Shown here one piece after another: positions 1 through 11,588 of a DNA stretch of 64,000 nucleotides. A program made the position numbers and the translations under genes. This DNA comes from Ciona intestinalis. Taxonomy: Eukaryota > Chordata > Ascidiacea > Phlebobranchia > Cionidae. The DNA lies in the NCBI RefSeq assembly GCF_000224145.3, contig NC_020169.2:1649479-1713478 (forward strand), in the 5' to 3' direction. Position 1 is the first letter of the stretch, and the number at the start of each line of letters is the position of its first letter. The notes beneath the pieces are model-generated. The model ran no database searches, had not been told where the DNA came from, and saw only the letters and a program-made list of their open reading frames with translations.

Positions 1-194
1 TATAGTGTGGGAAGACGGGACACCTTTGGCACATAATATCCAAATATCGTAATCGTGTTTTAAACAATTAACAACGGTCTATGGAAGTCATCATGGTATA
101 GTTTAATAATTCTTAAAAAGTTCTTCGTTTACTACCAAATGGGACGAACTAATAGAATGAAAAGGTGTCCCATCTTCTCCCACCCTACTGTATA
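1..194 (-). mobile_element. TA-flanked MITE copy
   Basis: Ends TATAGTGTGGGAAGACGGG and CACCCTACTGTATA. Strand '-' here and below means that the interior reads GCACATAATATCC first; '+' means CATTCTATTTTCTCG first. The interior includes ATCGTGTTTTAAACAATTAAC. Confidence 0.85.
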
Positions 195-1478
195 TTGCTT
201 TAATTAATAGGCTCGTCGTGCGTGATTGAAATTGTTAAAAGAATCGTAACAAAAACTAGATCCTTTTACGATTTATTGAAAATTGTTTGAATAGTAGTTT
301 GTCTTACGATCTGAAAATCCTATATGGTGCAACAAAATACCGTATACCATTTTTTATTAATTGAACTACATATTAAACCGACCTACAGTCCTTCACATGT
401 TATTTAAACTTATATATTTTAGTTCCGAAACAGTGGGATGTCATCTTTTTGCTTAGATTATGCTCCTCCCCAACATAACCCAACAGGGGGCCGGGTTTCC
501 ATCTTTGGTTGCCATGGACAAGGGGGTAATCAGGTAAAAATTCGGGGGCCAAGCAGTAGGGGTGAGGGCTGGGTAACTGGAAGGTTTTTCCCAAAAAGTT
601 TAAGGGGCCCAATGCCAACCCCTACTTGCCCCATTTCCTGCACTATTTCACCCAATACTTAACCCCAGATACATAGCAAGGGTATGTTGTCGTGTCTTGA
701 CTACCGAGCCAACCTCGACCCACCGATGGCACGCTTCGCTGAGCTCAAAAACACGTGGTTTGGCCGACCAATGATAGTGAGGCATTGTCGAACATGGCTG
801 TCGCAGGTTTTGAACTTAACGAGCACCTGTGCCGTGACAATCGGGTTTTACACCGCTTCGTAATTGGACAACTAGTAATTTGCGTCTTTGGTGACGGTTT
901 AGCATTTACTTATGATACGGTATGCTCGTGTAATGATATGAAAACGCAGCAGTCAATTGGTGAAAAAAGATTAACGCGTCTTTTTGGCGGATTTTTTATA
1001 ACAGTCTGTACGTTTTAATAACGCGTTTATTTGACCTTTTAGTGTTAGGACAACATGATACGGCTAGAGTTGGCACATTTCAAGTATTATTAAACAGAAT
1101 TATACATAACATGTAAAAAGTTCTCTATTCGTTTACAAATACTGCGTTAATGGTTATGAGTTAATTACATGTTAATTACAACCACATAGCTGTGTTCTGG
1201 TATTTTGTATTGGGTGAAGTGTTGCATGCTATAATGTAATTTGTAATTCTTTGCCTAGTTTTGTTAACAACAATTTGTTTCATTCACGTCAGTAATTTTG
1301 ATTAGGCAGTTTCATGAAATTTTAATCTGTTTTTTTTAAATTTTTTTAATTAAATTGGTTCGCATAAATTAAAAAAAACACTTTGTAATATTAAAGATAT
1401 TTTATGTTTAAATTGTGAATATATATTGTTTTTAAACACGGTAAATGGTTATTCTAAATATGTCCCTTATTTTCTCAG
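195..1478. other. No gene recognised
   Basis: Includes a GC-richer, C/G-run stretch at ~440-670 and a region at 690-870 with weak SINE-like features (GGTTTTGAACTTAACGAGCA). Short frames here have no recognised content. Confidence 0.5.
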
Positions 1479-2545
1479 TTCTTTGAGTACACGTCAAAGC
1501 GTGAAGTTCGTTTTAACTCTGAGAAAGAGATGTGTATGAGCGCCGTGGAAGATGATACAATCACCATGCTTGACTGTGTGCCTGATCAAAGGGACTCTCC
1601 GGCTTCCCAAGAGTGGGTACATTCTCACGTAAGTGCCATGCGACATTACGTTTCCACCAAAAAATATGTGTGTTAAGTTAATGTTTGTACTACCCGTGTA
1701 ATAACGACTTTCGTTTCCGGCCTCGCGAGGATAAAGCAAGTTACATTCATTCATTTATTCATTTATATTGTGGACCGTATTACTTACAAATAATCTAGTT
1801 AGCCAAAAATTTTTGGTTTGAAGAAATCTTTGTGTAAATATAAACAAGTATAGTTATTTTGGTGAAAAAAAACTTATCCCACCAAAGTTTAAGTTTTCTA
1901 TATGGAGAAACATCATTAGGATATATGACATAACCGACCAAACTTTCGAAAAAATAATCGCACTGATAAAGTAACATATAGTTGCTCGTAAGCTGGTACG
2001 AGGTGTGTACACCCGTGTTATAACGACTTTCGTTTTCCAGCCACGCCAGGATAAACAAGTTACACTTAGAGTAGGGTGGGGGAAGATGGGACACCTTTTA
2101 TCTCCATTTTCTCGTTTCATTAAGTAGTAAACAAAGAATTATGAAACCGTATCCTCACGACTCCCATAGACCGTTGTTAATTGTTTAAAATACAATCAGG
2201 ATGTTTGGATATTATGTGTTGAAGGTGTCCCATCTTCCCCCAGCCTACTATATTTATTTATTTTTACTAACAACTTTTTATTTGTATTTTACGTTTTGCC
2301 TGACAGCAACAACAGCAAAAAAACTTTATTTATTTTCTAAATGTATTTTTTTTCTGCGCCCTTTATTTCGTACGTACGTGTTTGCAATAATTATTTATAA
2401 TTTCATTCACATATAGGACGGGACGATTCAAAGCGTCATGAACGACAAATGCTTGCATGCTTCAATGAGTAAAGACGGAAAACCAGAACTCCTTCTTAAA
2501 ACTTGCGACCCAGGTAGCAGGTTTCAACAGTGGTATTGGGTATGA
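1479..2545 (+). CDS. Polypeptide N-acetylgalactosaminyltransferase, C-terminal lectin exons only (partial)
   Basis: Two exons, 1479-1628 and 2417-2545 (stop TGA). They encode the last part of a ricin-B type lectin domain as found at the C-terminus of Golgi GalNAc-transferases, which start mucin-type O-glycosylation on Ser/Thr. The first exon begins FFEYTSKREVRFNSEK and the second contains CLHAS, LLLKTCDPGS and the QxW-type motif QQW before the end. The second GALNT in this window (to 26125) has the matching exons [13 protein letters not shown] and CIEAS/LRTCNP/QKW, which sets the frame and borders. The catalytic exons are not visible upstream and are presumably outside the window. The intron holds SINE tails and a MITE. 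Family call is firm; the paralogue is not assigned. Confidence 0.8.
1660..2068 (+). mobile_element. Two 3' fragments of tRNA-derived SINE
   Basis: 1660-1768 and ~1975-2068 carry the SINE 3' module (ACGACTTTCGTTT, CCGGCCTCGCGAGGATAAAG, AAGTTACATTCATTC or close). Both lie in the GALNT intron; the tRNA-like heads are missing. Confidence 0.65.
2069..2254 (+). mobile_element. TA-flanked MITE copy
   Basis: GTAGGGTGGGGGAAGATGGG to CCCCCAGCCTACTATA; in the intron of the first GALNT. Confidence 0.85.
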
Positions 2546-2800
2546 TAACAATCCCATATTTGGATGCCATGCAGTTATTGTGCAGTGCCATGCGAGATAG
2601 GTGGACGTAGTATGATAATTCAGGGCTTACGGCCAAAGGCATTGTATTGTAGCATTGCCTTCAAATAATTTAGAAACACGTTGCAATACATATATAGCTT
2701 AGAATGTTACAAAATACGAAGTGTCGTCATTACCCATACAATTTCAGATGTAGGCCAATTTTAAGATGAATGAGTAACTTTTGTTGTGTAACCGTATATA

Positions 2801-3216
2801 TATAGTAGGATGGGGTGAGTTGAGACACCTTTTATAACTCTATTTTATTGTCCAATGTGGTAGTAAACAAGGAACTTTCAAAGAATTATAAAACTATATG
2901 CTCAAGACTCCCGTAGACCGTTGTTAACTGTTTAAAAACACGATCAGGATATTCGGATATTATGCGCCAAAGGTGTGCCATCTTCCCCCATCCTACTATA
3001 CTTTTGTGCTGTATTTGCCAGTGGAAATACAGTAGAGTGGGGGGAGATAAGATACGTTTTCCCTCTATTCTCTCGTCCCACTTGGTAGTAAACAAAGAAC
3101 TTTTAAAGTATTATAAAACCGTATCCCCACGACTTCTCTAGACCGATGTTAATTGTTTAAAACAGGATTCGGGTATTTTGTTCTAAAGATGTCCTATCTT
3201 ACCCCACCGTACTATA
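2801..3216 (+). mobile_element. Two MITE copies in tandem
   Basis: 2801-3000 and ~3027-3216, same orientation, 26 bp apart. Both have both ends; the first begins TATAGTAGGATGGGGTGAG. Confidence 0.8.
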
Positions 3217-3529
3217 TATCAACTTCGTGGTATTATGTTTCAACTCTTAATAAGTGAACGAAAAAAACGTTGTATTTACTTCCACATGGCGAACATTAAC
3301 AATACTTATTTATTTGCACTTTTGCTGAGTTTACCTGTCGTTATTTGGGCTTGTCCGCCGTGGCATCACACCCTGCAGTATATTCCATAGTAAATAAACC
3401 GCTTTGCAAAAGTATTTTCTCGTATTCCAAATACAATATACCCTGAAAATAGATGGCGTTGTTCATTGTAACTTTGCTTTACGATCAGGCTGTGTCAACT
3501 GCAAAAGCTGGTTCTATATGCTTTGCTAT

Positions 3530-3832
3530 TGGGTCGGCACCGTGGCACAGTTATGGTTTAGCGCGCATGTCTAACTTTTTGTTCAAGGCTCGTCGGTGCT
3601 ACCATTGTGGGTGTATGTGTCATTGGCAAGCTTAACGATTGCTCTGACCTAGGTCACTTGTGGGTCGTACAAATTGTCAGCCATGTGTATGAAAAACAAT
3701 TACCCACAACATTACATATATACATGGTAACTCGTCAGCCTGGCACGAGGTGTACGAAACAGAACACCCGTGTTATAACGACTGTCGTTTTCCGGTCACG
3801 CGAGGAGGAAGCAAGTTTATACATTCATTTCA
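3530..3832 (+). mobile_element. tRNA-derived SINE
   Basis: Head GGCACCGTGGCACAGTTATGG..TAGCGCGCATG, then TACCATTGTGGGTGTATG, CTCGTCAGCCTGGCACGAGG, GTTATAACGACTGTCGTTTT, and the CATTCATTTC tail. Nearly full length but with internal loss. Confidence 0.7.
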
Positions 3833-4086
3833 CTGAAATACATTTTCTTTTGTGTTTCTTTAGAGGCACTGAAATACAGGTGTTCTAAATTATGTAAGAG
3901 CAAAAACATTACTTTGATTTCTATGAATACGCATGGTCACTTTTACGGTTGAGTGATTACAAAACAGTTGTAAAAAATCTGAAATACAAGAAGCTGTGGA
4001 TGGCAGTTTGTAAACAAACTCACTATAGAAAGTAGGATAGTTTAATATACGTGAATCTGTAAATCGTTCTTACCACACCAAACAGC

Positions 4087-7000
4087 ATGTCTATGAGAAT
4101 TCATCGTTTCTTCAGGTAAATTTATTGCTGTTTAGTTGTTGTACACCATATTTTAACTTTCGATATAACGTAATAAAATGCACTGTAAAACTTTTGGTTT
4201 CTAGATTTTCTACTCGTAAATATCACACATCTAATCTTCTTTCAAACAAAGAAGCATCGACGAATTTAGTTTATGATGCTAAAAGTATCATTGAAAAACA
4301 ATTACAAGCATCGGTTCAAGTTCCAAAGAAGAAAATCTGGTATGTTGTCATATCTTTACATTATGTAGTGATTGTACATGGTTCAGTCTGCAGAGTATGG
4401 CAATTCCTGAAGAGATCTTGCGTGTGCAAGGCTGTTATTTTTCGTGTAAGCGCGTGCAATCATCAAAAATCGGCGTGCAAACATGTACATTTCCAAGCCA
4501 CATTAGGAAACCCTACTTAATTTAATACGTATTTTTTTCATTGTTCAATCATTTGGCATACATAGGACAAATTGTGTCGTGCATAATCATGAGTTTGTAA
4601 ACTAAGTCGCTCATTCACTTGTCACACTCTGCAGAATGGTACATGGTAATATGAGAACATATCAACCATTTTCAATATATAGTAGTTATAAAAAAATGGC
4701 CAAAATGTTACGCTATTAAAGAACAACGTTGTGTTTCAACAGAAATCAGGAACATTTTAAAACAGCTTTAGTCAAATATCATAAATTTCTGTTTTGTAAA
4801 ATATTACCGCTCTTAAACACCTTTTGTTTTATATCAAACTATAAAACAGTCATACTAAAACTATAACTATTACTTTGATGCCAGGCATGAAAAGGCGGTC
4901 CTAGAAGCACTTGAAGGTAGCACTAATCTAATACATCTTCCAAACCATACCCTTGAAACACCAGATTATTGGCCTAAAGGAACATTGTCGAAAAAAACGG
5001 ACACAGCTGCTTTAAAGTAAGAGATGCTATATATATATATATATATCTTTTTACTAGAAAATTTAGGTTCTGCTATTATATTTAAAACTTTTTCCACATA
5101 ATATATATATATATCTATAGGACTGTCGTGATTTCTGAGAACTGAGTAATTCGCTACATTTTTTTAGGGTATTTAGACCATTTTAATTACCGCCATATTT
5201 TTGTGCTCCCATGCCATATCCACTGACAGACTTTAGTTTGTGTATATCCCCAACATGTGTCATTCTTAAAATGTAACTTGCTTTATCCTGGCTCGGTCGG
5301 AAAACGACAGTCTTTATAACACGGGTGTTCTGTTTCATATCATGCCAGCTTACGAGTTACCACGATCAAGTATTACTTTGTGGGTGATTATTTTTTTGGT
5401 TTTCTATTTAAACATGTTAATTTTTTTACGAAGGGGCTCCAAGTCAGAGGGTGATTATTCAAATTTAAATTTAAACCTCATCAAATTATAAAAACAGTTC
5501 TCGCAATGTCGCAATGATAACCAATAGTTGTTCTTCATTCAAACAATGATATTTCTAGGAGTGGTAAAGCAGCAGCAGAGTACATAATCCAAAACCACCC
5601 TGAATATTTCCAAGACGACTGGGATGCAACCAATGTTGAAACCTGGATGAAAAACTTTGACGAGGATTTGCCAGCTCTGGAGGATGGAGCAAAGAGCAAA
5701 GACAATGTGGAAAAAAAAGAAGAGAAAGTCTTCTCAGATTCAGTAGACTCCTTAAATGAATTATTGGAGTTGAAAAAGGTAAATTTGGTTTATTTTGGGT
5801 GTTGTGAAATTTTTATTGTTTTATGTTTAATTTATTCTGGAAATATGACTTATGTATGAGGTAGTTTTCTCTTTTTTTAAAACATTTTTTTTAGTTTTCT
5901 GTGTAGATTGAACGGTTGTTGTTTTCACTTTAGGTTGAAAAATCTGGTGAAATGTATTTACGCCTTCACAAAACTTCTGTTGAAGTTCCAACATCTACTA
6001 CTAACCAGTTACTTGGCTTGCTAGCTTATACCAGATGCAGTACAGATGAATTAAAATCGACTAAAAGGTGGCCATCTACAGTAAGTCTAAATCAAGTACT
6101 AATATTCAATAACACATGCCTCTCTAGACGAGACTTTGTTTTTTAAGGTATTAAAAATATTTAGGTTTTTCTTTGTTTATAAATATGTTTTTAGTTGTTA
6201 TGTGGCAGTAGTAGCACCTTTACAGTTGTAGAAACTTGTTTTCGGGTCAAATTTGCCAAAGTTTCACGTTCTCCAGCACTCTTACTCTAATACAGTGATT
6301 CTCAACTGGCGGTTCGTGAACCGATGTCAGGCCCCGTCAACTTTTTTACCTGTCCACCAAATATATAACAAAAACTCAATTGCAAAATGCAAGAAACTTC
6401 AATGGAACCACTTTTAATATCAAAAGTACAGCAGCGAATTTCTTATTAAATTAAAGTTTCCATTCTTTGCTTTTAAGTTGCTTACTTTTGAGGTTATTAC
6501 ATTTTAGGTTGTTTTTATTTATGAAAATCCAGTCCGCAAAATTTGTTTTTAAATTTTACCGGATTATAAGCTAAAAAGGTTGAGAACCATTGCTCTAATT
6601 AAGCACAGATTCTAAAAAGTTTTTAAACCAGATTTTTTCAACAAGAAGAAACCAATCCAAGAACACTAATCTAATTAATGAAGTCTTTAAAACAATTGAA
6701 GAACCAACTCCTGATCAGTTGTTTGTGATGATGAGAGCTTTTGCTTCAGTAAGAAATCTTCCGTTGTGATTTTTTATATTTGTTTCGATTTACCTCAATC
6801 CCTGTATTGAGTCTAAATGGTGTTTTAATTGTATTTTATTCCATAGTTCTTACCAGAGAACCCCTAGTATTTAGCTTATTACCTCAACATTCAGTTATAA
6901 AAATATTTCTCCTTGCAAAGCAAGTTTTCAAGTGCCTGCTTACAAGTTAGCATGTGTGTAACTTTATTGGTAATTATTTTACTGTATAGCTGACCATTCT

Positions 7001-10000
7001 GACAACCCCACTCAGGTCAAAACAATTGTGGTTAAGTATCTTGCCAAGCTACGCATATGCCTATCAGTATGGCTGTATGGGTATTAGTGTTGGACCTANN
7101 NNNNNNNNNNNNNNNNNNNNNNNNNNNNNNNNNNNNNNNNNNNNNNNNNNNNNNNNNNNNNNNNNNNNNNNNNNNNNNNNNNNNNNNNNNNNNNNNNNNN
7201 NNNNNNNNNNNNNNNNNNNNNNNGCAGCTGATGCTGCAGGTCACTCTAAGGATCCCCTTTACCTTTTCTATTTTGTATGTTTGTCAATTTGGGCCTAATT
7301 AGTTTCTAATTTGCTGGATCAATTAGCTATAGATTTCTTACACAAGCAAATACAAAAGGTGGCATTGTTCAGCACTGAACCCAGTACCTTCGTTCTTGTT
7401 GTGCCTAAGTCTGACACCTTGACCTGTATTTAAAATGTTTTTATGTGAAATATGGCATGTTATATAAATATAAATCTAATGAAAAAATATAATTTTAAGA
7501 ATATAAAAATTTTATTTTAAGAATTAAAAATCTGATTTTAGATGAAAATATATGATTTTAAATATATTCGCTATAATAAAAAATAAACACACTTTAAGTA
7601 AGCGCAGTAACTTAAAAAAGTGTAAAATGTATAAAATGTGACTAGGTGTGACTTATCTAGCTACACTTTTGCAGACTTTGCACCAACAGCTCTGCTGGAA
7701 TCTGTTCGCCATAACGTGGAAATGACCAAAAAACTTTACAAGATCATACACACTGGACATAACTTAAAACATTTTGTCAACCAACAGACTCAAAACTTGT
7801 TTTTGTAAGTTTATGTCTGCTTTAGGTGTTCCTGGAGTATTGGAGAGTTAACATGTACTAAATATAGCTTAAATATGAGACTTTTAAATTCAAATCCAAC
7901 ACACACTTGACAAAGTATTCACTCCGGCGCCATAGCACAGTTGGTTAGCGCACTCGCCTCGAAACCAGAGGTAATGGGTTCAAGGTTTGTCGCTGCTACC
8001 ATTGACACTTATGGGTTGTCCAAAAAAATCTACCAAAAAATAATCACCTACAAAGTAACATACTTGGTAACTCATAAGCTGGCAAGGGGTGTATGAACAT
8101 TCGTGTTATTGCGACTGTCGTTTTCCGGCCACGGGAGGATGAAGTAAGTTACATTCATTCACTCAAAATTTAAATTGACAAACATAAAGAAAACAATAAA
8201 CATTAAAATACAATTACATATTGTGTTTCAGCACCCGATACTTGGAAACCATGGTTAAGTTTGACAGGATTGAAACAGCTTGGGAAGCGGTGTCTACCGT
8301 CTGCCACGTGGTAAGTTGTAATTAAAAATGTCAATTATTTGCTTCCTATAAGTTCCTAGCCCTTTTTTTCAAATTTATTCAGAAATTTTGAAAATTTTCA
8401 TTTTTAGACTTCATATTTTTTATGAAAAGATTTTTTCTGTATGATTGCATCGTAAATAAATGATAAATGCTTCATACTGATGAGTGTATATGTCCTTAGG
8501 ACCTCGGGCAATACAGTTTACAGAAATTGCTCCAACCGATTGGTCACTAATGGATTTCCGCACCCTAGAGTGGGGTAATGGTTCAACTCAGGCCTAAATC
8601 CCATGGCTTGCCAGAATAAAAGACCTCATTCACATAGAATATAAATCCTTAACTGTATCAAATTTTACTGTAACAGTTTTTTGGCAAGTTCTTTAGTAAT
8701 ATATATATATATATGTTTTTTTTTAATGTAATCTGTTTTCATGTTGCAGTACTCATTACCTCCAACTATGTTTAACGAGGGTTTGTTAAAAGCAGTGTTG
8801 CGAGATGAAAAACCGGAATATATTCCTCTCTTGTGCCCAAGTAAGCTTTTAAAAATGTTTATATAGTTACAATTATTCACAGTTATATAATAAAAATCTA
8901 AAAGAATTGTATATATAACAAATTAATTGTAAAATATATATATATGTTTAATTTGTTCATTTAGAATATATAGTAGGGTGGGGAAGATGGGACACTTTTA
9001 GCACATAAAATCCAAATATCCTGATTGTGTTTTAAACAATTAACATTGGTCTATGGGAGTCATAAGGGTGGGTGAGGATACGATTTTATGATTTTTGAAT
9101 TTTGTTCGTTTACTACTGAATGAGACGAGAAAATAGAATGAAAAGGTGTCCGATCTTCCCCCACCTTACAAAAAAACTTGTCTGCTAAGTTCTAGATGGT
9201 ATGCAATCAACTTATTGAAGTGCACGATTAAACAAATTACAGTAAAAAAATAAACTACAAATTTTGCGCTCTGCAATAAAGTTTATAAAATAAGTTGTGT
9301 GAAAACCTGTATAAAAGAAAATTTGTTACACTGGTAAAACAGCTTCCAACTACCACTGGTTTAACACCTAATGCTGTTAAAAACTAAAATTTCTCTTTTT
9401 TTTTTAGACTTATCCAGGAAGAAGCAACTTGAGTTTATGACTGTGTGTTTAAGTGCTGGTAAAAAGCTGATTAATCACGCCGATAAAGATACAATCACAC
9501 AGCTTAAGAACATTGCGGAACACTGTATGACCATTGCTAACAATGAGTCCAACACCCAACAGTATGTGTAATCTTTGTATAAACAATTTTAGTCTGATTA
9601 CTGTTTTTGGCATACTTATCTTACTAATATATTAAATTAGATTCTAATGTATTTATTTAATTTATGTCTAGTGAGCCATACATAAAAAAAATCAAAAAAA
9701 TAATCACCCACAAAGTAACATACATGGTAATTGTAAGCTGGCACAAGGTGTTAAACTCGTATGATAACAACTGTTGTTTTCCAGCCACGCAAGGATAAAG
9801 TAAGTTACATTCAGTCAATCATAGAGTTTGATTTTGTAACAATTTTAACTCATCAAAAACAAAGCCTTAACAGACTGTAACCTCCAACCCAAAGAACAAA
9901 TTTGACTTTTTAGCGAATAGTTGTCTGCATACACATAGGGCATAGGATATATAAATTATTTTTAGAAAAGTTTTATTAAACTAAAATAAGATAAAACTAT

Positions 10001-10846
10001 TAACAAACATGAATGTTGTGTTTAAATTTCTTTTAAGTCTAAACTTTATCTTTGTATTGTCAGGAGTAAAAAAAAATAAGAATCTATGTAGGCTATAACC
10101 TTTTCGCTTTTAACTATCATTTTTTTCAGTTTTGAATTATTTTTTTTTCACTTTTCAGGTTTAATGAGTCGATTAATATGTCCCTTCATATCATTATTTT
10201 ATCGGGTGATATCACTGCACTTCTCAATGCAGTGGGAATGGTTCTGCAAAACTATAAATCAGCCATTATCAGGTATTTAGGAAAACATTAAACACTCATT
10301 TCTTTTAATTTGCACACTGCTATATTGTGTGAAAATACGTGCACCTATTTTTTTTAAAATTTCTCGGAAGAAGGGTCGTTCAGTCTGAATTTTTAAAAAT
10401 GTTAAAATTTTTATATTTTTTAAAATTTCTAGTATAATGTTTCAATAACAGATTTTCCTTTATTTAAAATAACTTTAATACAGAAAAGTTTGTGTTTATA
10501 TAATAAGGAAACTGTTAGTCATAAAAGTAACTGCCTTACAGTTCAGAAACTATGACAATGTGTGAGGAATTTTCAACAAAAGAAGGCAACGCTGCGTTAA
10601 TTAAAGTAAGAATGTTCATTTTTTATTTAAATTCAAACTTATGCAATGTTGTAAGTCTAAAAATAACTTAATATGAATATGAAAAGCTATTTTTGCTCAT
10701 TTTAGCGGCATATTTTAGATCGCTTTAACTAATTTATCTAAGGTTGTTTACTTATTTACCAACAGAAAATTCGCCAGCTTCGTAAATTCTATGAAACCCA
10801 GGATGAAACAAATGCAGGAGCTAAACGAGAAATTAAGAAAAAGTGA
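4087..10846 (+). CDS. PTCD3: PTCD3 / mitoribosomal protein mS39, PPR protein (middle exons lost in gap)
   Basis: Twelve to thirteen visible exons: 4087-4115, 4205-4339, 4885-5016, 5559-5778, 5934-6080, 6632-6748, [gap], 7675-7804, 8232-8310, 8750-8840, 9408-9561, 10159-10272, 10542-10605, 10766-10846 (stop TGA). The product is a pentatricopeptide protein of the mitochondrial small ribosomal subunit. From memory of human PTCD3, collinear matches are VPKKKIW..AVLEALEGS, AAEYIIQNHPEYFQDD, LELKKVEKSGEMYLRLH, TTNQLLGLLAY and KKLYKIIHTGHNLKHFV. The start MSMRIHRFFRFSTRKYHTSN is basic and looks like a mitochondrial targeting peptide. About 500 residues are visible against 689 in human; roughly 190 central residues are missing. 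An AATAAA lies ~30 nt after the stop. Confidence 0.85.
5258..5392 (-). mobile_element. SINE 3' fragment
   Basis: Minus-strand 3' module: AAAACGACAGTCTTTATAAC and GCCAGCTTACGAGTTACCAC. In a PTCD3 intron. Confidence 0.6.
6293..6592. mobile_element. hAT-type nonautonomous element
   Basis: Termini CAGTGATTCTCAAC and GTTGAGAACCATTG are imperfect inverted repeats, flanked by 8-bp target duplications CTCTAATA / CTCTAATT. 300 bp, no coding capacity, in a PTCD3 intron. Confidence 0.8.
7099..7223. other. Assembly gap (125 N) in PTCD3
   Basis: Reading phase and protein comparison indicate that PTCD3 exons are missing here, so the true gap is probably longer than 125 bp. Confidence 0.9.
7924..8165 (+). 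mobile_element. tRNA-derived SINE, near full length
   Basis: Head with box A-like TAGCACAGTTGGTTAGCGC and box B-like GGGTTCAAGG, then the body (AATAATCACCTACAAAGTAA, GGTGTATGAACATTCGTG, CGACTGTCGTTTTCCGGCC) and an ATTCATTCA tail. In a PTCD3 intron. Confidence 0.8.
8969..9170 (-). mobile_element. TA-flanked MITE copy
   Basis: TATAGTAGGGTGGGGAAGA to TCTTCCCCCACCTTACA; PTCD3 intron. Confidence 0.85.
9676..9818 (+). mobile_element. SINE 3' fragment
   Basis: AATAATCACCCACAAAGTAA, AAGCTGGCACAAGGTG, TTGTTTTCCAGCCACGCAAG and a CATTCAGTCAATC tail; the head is missing. In a PTCD3 intron. Confidence 0.65.
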
Positions 10847-11092
10847 ATTTAGTATTTTGATAAATATGTTCCAATAAATAACAAAACAATCTTGGTTGAA
10901 CTACAGTTCCCAAAAAAAAAGTTGCTTGCATATTTGTGAGTGGTTTATTGTACGATTCTGCTGCGGTTGTTGATTTATGTTGATTTGTTCTCATGACCAA
11001 TATATATAATGAGTTATGTAGTGTCAGAAAAACAGTAAAAAATCACTAAAAAGGATATAGACATGGTATTGAACAACCGCACACACGGTGTA

Positions 11093-11289
11093 TATAGTAG
11101 GGTGGGGGAAGATGGGATAAATTTTCTTTCGATTTTCTCGTCTCTTTTGGTAGTAAATAAAGAAACATTCAAGGAATTATAAAGCCGTATCATCACGACT
11201 CTCATAGACCGTCGTTAATTGTTCAAACTACTATCAGGATATTTAAATATTATGTGCTAAAGGTGTCCCAACTTCCCCCACTCTACTAT
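11093..11289 (+). mobile_element. TA-flanked MITE copy
   Basis: TATAGTAGGGTGGGGGAAG to CTTCCCCCACTCTACTA, between PTCD3 and the tRNA pair. Confidence 0.85.
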
Positions 11290-11431
11290 GTTCCACAAAA
11301 CAAACGTGGTTTAATTGCTGCATTCATGCGTCGATTTAAACTGGGCACACAAACGTAGTCGCGACCAAAAAATATGTTTCTAATTTACCAATAATTCAAA
11401 CTTGATGGGTAAAAAATAAAAATGAAAAAAA

Positions 11432-11503
11432 TGGAGATGCCGGGGATCGAACCCGGGGCCTCACACATGCAAAGCGTGCGCTCTACCACTGAGCTACATC
11501 CCC
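11432..11503 (-). tRNA. trnA-UGC: tRNA-Ala (anticodon UGC)
   Basis: The minus strand reads GGGGATGTAGCTCAGTGG at the start, has box B GGTTCGATCC and anticodon TGC in a 7-nt loop, and ends in GGCATCTCC plus discriminator A. The 72-nt sequence forms a full cloverleaf; the acceptor stem pairs with one G-U. A run of T's (pol III terminator) follows directly at 11425-11431 on the minus strand. Confidence 0.95.
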
Positions 11504-11506
11504 AAT

Positions 11507-11588
11507 CGACGAGGATGGGATTCGAACCCACGCGTGCAGAGCACAATGGATTAGCAGTCCATCGCCTTAACCACTCGGCCACCTCGTC
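11507..11588 (-). tRNA. trnS-GCU: tRNA-Ser (anticodon GCU)
   Basis: An 82-nt tRNA with a long variable arm, as expected for serine. The minus strand starts GACGAGGTGGCCGAGTGG, has anticodon GCT within GGACTGCTAATCC, box B GGTTCGAATCC, and ends CCTCGTC with discriminator G. It lies only 3 nt upstream of tRNA-Ala in the direction of transcription, and no T-run separates the two. Confidence 0.95.
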
